Origin: Peptococcaceae bacterium
GTDB taxonomy: Bacteria > Bacillota > Peptococcia > Peptococcales > Peptococcaceae
Length of the DNA: 5,979 nt
Direction of reading: 5' to 3'
NCBI GenBank assembly: GCA_017383785.1
Contig: JAFNVD010000130.1
Location: 1-5,979 of the forward strand
Both the position numbers and the translations under genes were made by a program. Within the stretch, counting starts at the first letter, position 1. Every line of letters starts with the position of its first letter. This document shows positions 5,618 to 5,979 of this stretch, piece by piece. The notes under the pieces are model-generated. The model worked only from the letters and a program-made list of their open reading frames with translations, was not told the origin of the DNA and searched no databases.

Positions 5618-5979
5618 ATGGCTTACGAAGCTTTAGCATCTATTTATGATATTTTGATGGACGATGTAAATTATGATCAGTGGGCAGAGTATTTGCATCA
5701 ACAGATGCTAAAAAACAACTGCCCGGGAAACCGCTTGCTGGATCTCGGTTGTGGTACCGGAAATATCACTATTCCTTTGGCGCAAAAAGGGTATGAAATT
5801 ACTGCAATCGATTTATCCGAAGAAATGCTGGCCCAGGCAGAGGCCAAAACTACTGCGCTAAAGCAAAGCGGAGCACCACTGCAGATTGATTGGCAGACCC
5901 AGGATATGACCGCATTGGAATTGTACGATGCAGAAGACAATTTTCTGTTGTTTGATGGAGTAATTGCTACATTCGATGC
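5618..5979 (+). CDS. yqeM: YqeM-like class I SAM-dependent methyltransferase (3' end cut off by the window edge)
   Basis: An ATG at 5618, 1 nt after the rsfS stop, opens a frame that runs to the right edge without a stop; 120 residues are visible of the roughly 240-250 expected. TGAGGA (5607-5612), 5 nt before the ATG and inside the end of rsfS, is a good ribosome binding site. The N-terminus MAYEALASIYDILM followed by YDQW (19-22) matches the opening of YqeM-type methyltransferases. Motif I is LLDLGCGTGNI (40-50), the SAM-binding glycine loop, followed by the acidic ribose-binding strand end in TAIDLSEEML (62-71). DGVIATFD (113-120) is the start of the motif IV strand. Known for the family: class I Rossmann-fold methyltransferase, substrate not established to my knowledge. 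In B. subtilis yqeM also follows rsfS (yqeL), so position and sequence agree. The catalytic fold is certain; the substrate is unknown. Confidence 0.92.
   Translation, partial: MAYEALASIYDILMDDVNYDQWAEYLHQQMLKNNCPGNRLLDLGCGTGNITIPLAQKGYEITAIDLSEEMLAQAEAKTTALKQSGAPLQIDWQTQDMTALELYDAEDNFLLFDGVIATFD

Overview
This window reads as a tightly packed, all-plus-strand chromosomal housekeeping region from a low-to-mid G+C Bacillota (Firmicutes). Three things suggest this: a clear WhiA, strong AGGAGG-type ribosome binding sites, and the neighbourhood yhbY - proB - proA - nadD - yqeK - rsfS - yqeM, which is typical of Bacilli, Clostridia and Negativicutes. By eye the base composition is in the mid-40s % G+C. 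A Negativicutes gut anaerobe (Acidaminococcaceae/Phascolarctobacterium-like) would fit, but this is a low-confidence inference.

Layout. The window opens inside whiA (C-terminal three quarters; stop at 694). Next come a one-membrane-span small protein resembling DUF3139 (706-1005), a 55-residue charged basic protein of unknown function (1054-1221) and the CRM-domain ribosome assembly factor YhbY (1223-1519). The proline genes proB (1581-2720) and proA (2736-3983) follow. proA overlaps by 4 nt a 1206-bp gene (3980-5185) that encodes nicotinate-mononucleotide adenylyltransferase (NadD) fused in frame to a complete HD-domain YqeK, a family known to hydrolyse Ap4A. After a 71-nt gap with a perfect 7-bp hairpin come rsfS (5257-5616) and the start of a yqeM-like SAM methyltransferase (5618 to the right edge, incomplete).

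How the genes work together. YhbY and RsfS act on the large ribosomal subunit (assembly and dormancy). ProB and ProA carry out the first two steps from glutamate towards proline. NadD makes the dinucleotide step of NAD synthesis, and YqeK probably removes the alarmone-like dinucleotide Ap4A. Spacing is short throughout (4-nt overlap, 1-nt gaps, ribosome binding sites overlapping upstream stops), so one or a few polycistronic transcripts are likely. I see no convincing Rho-independent terminator, RNA gene, mobile element, CRISPR array or phage feature. No gap without a gene exceeds 75 nt.

The most notable points are the NadD-YqeK fusion, with a possible internal translation start exactly at the domain junction, the unannotated-looking 55-residue gene, and whiA sitting where obg often sits upstream of yhbY. 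I found no convincing undescribed defence or mobile system; the region is mostly ordinary core genome.
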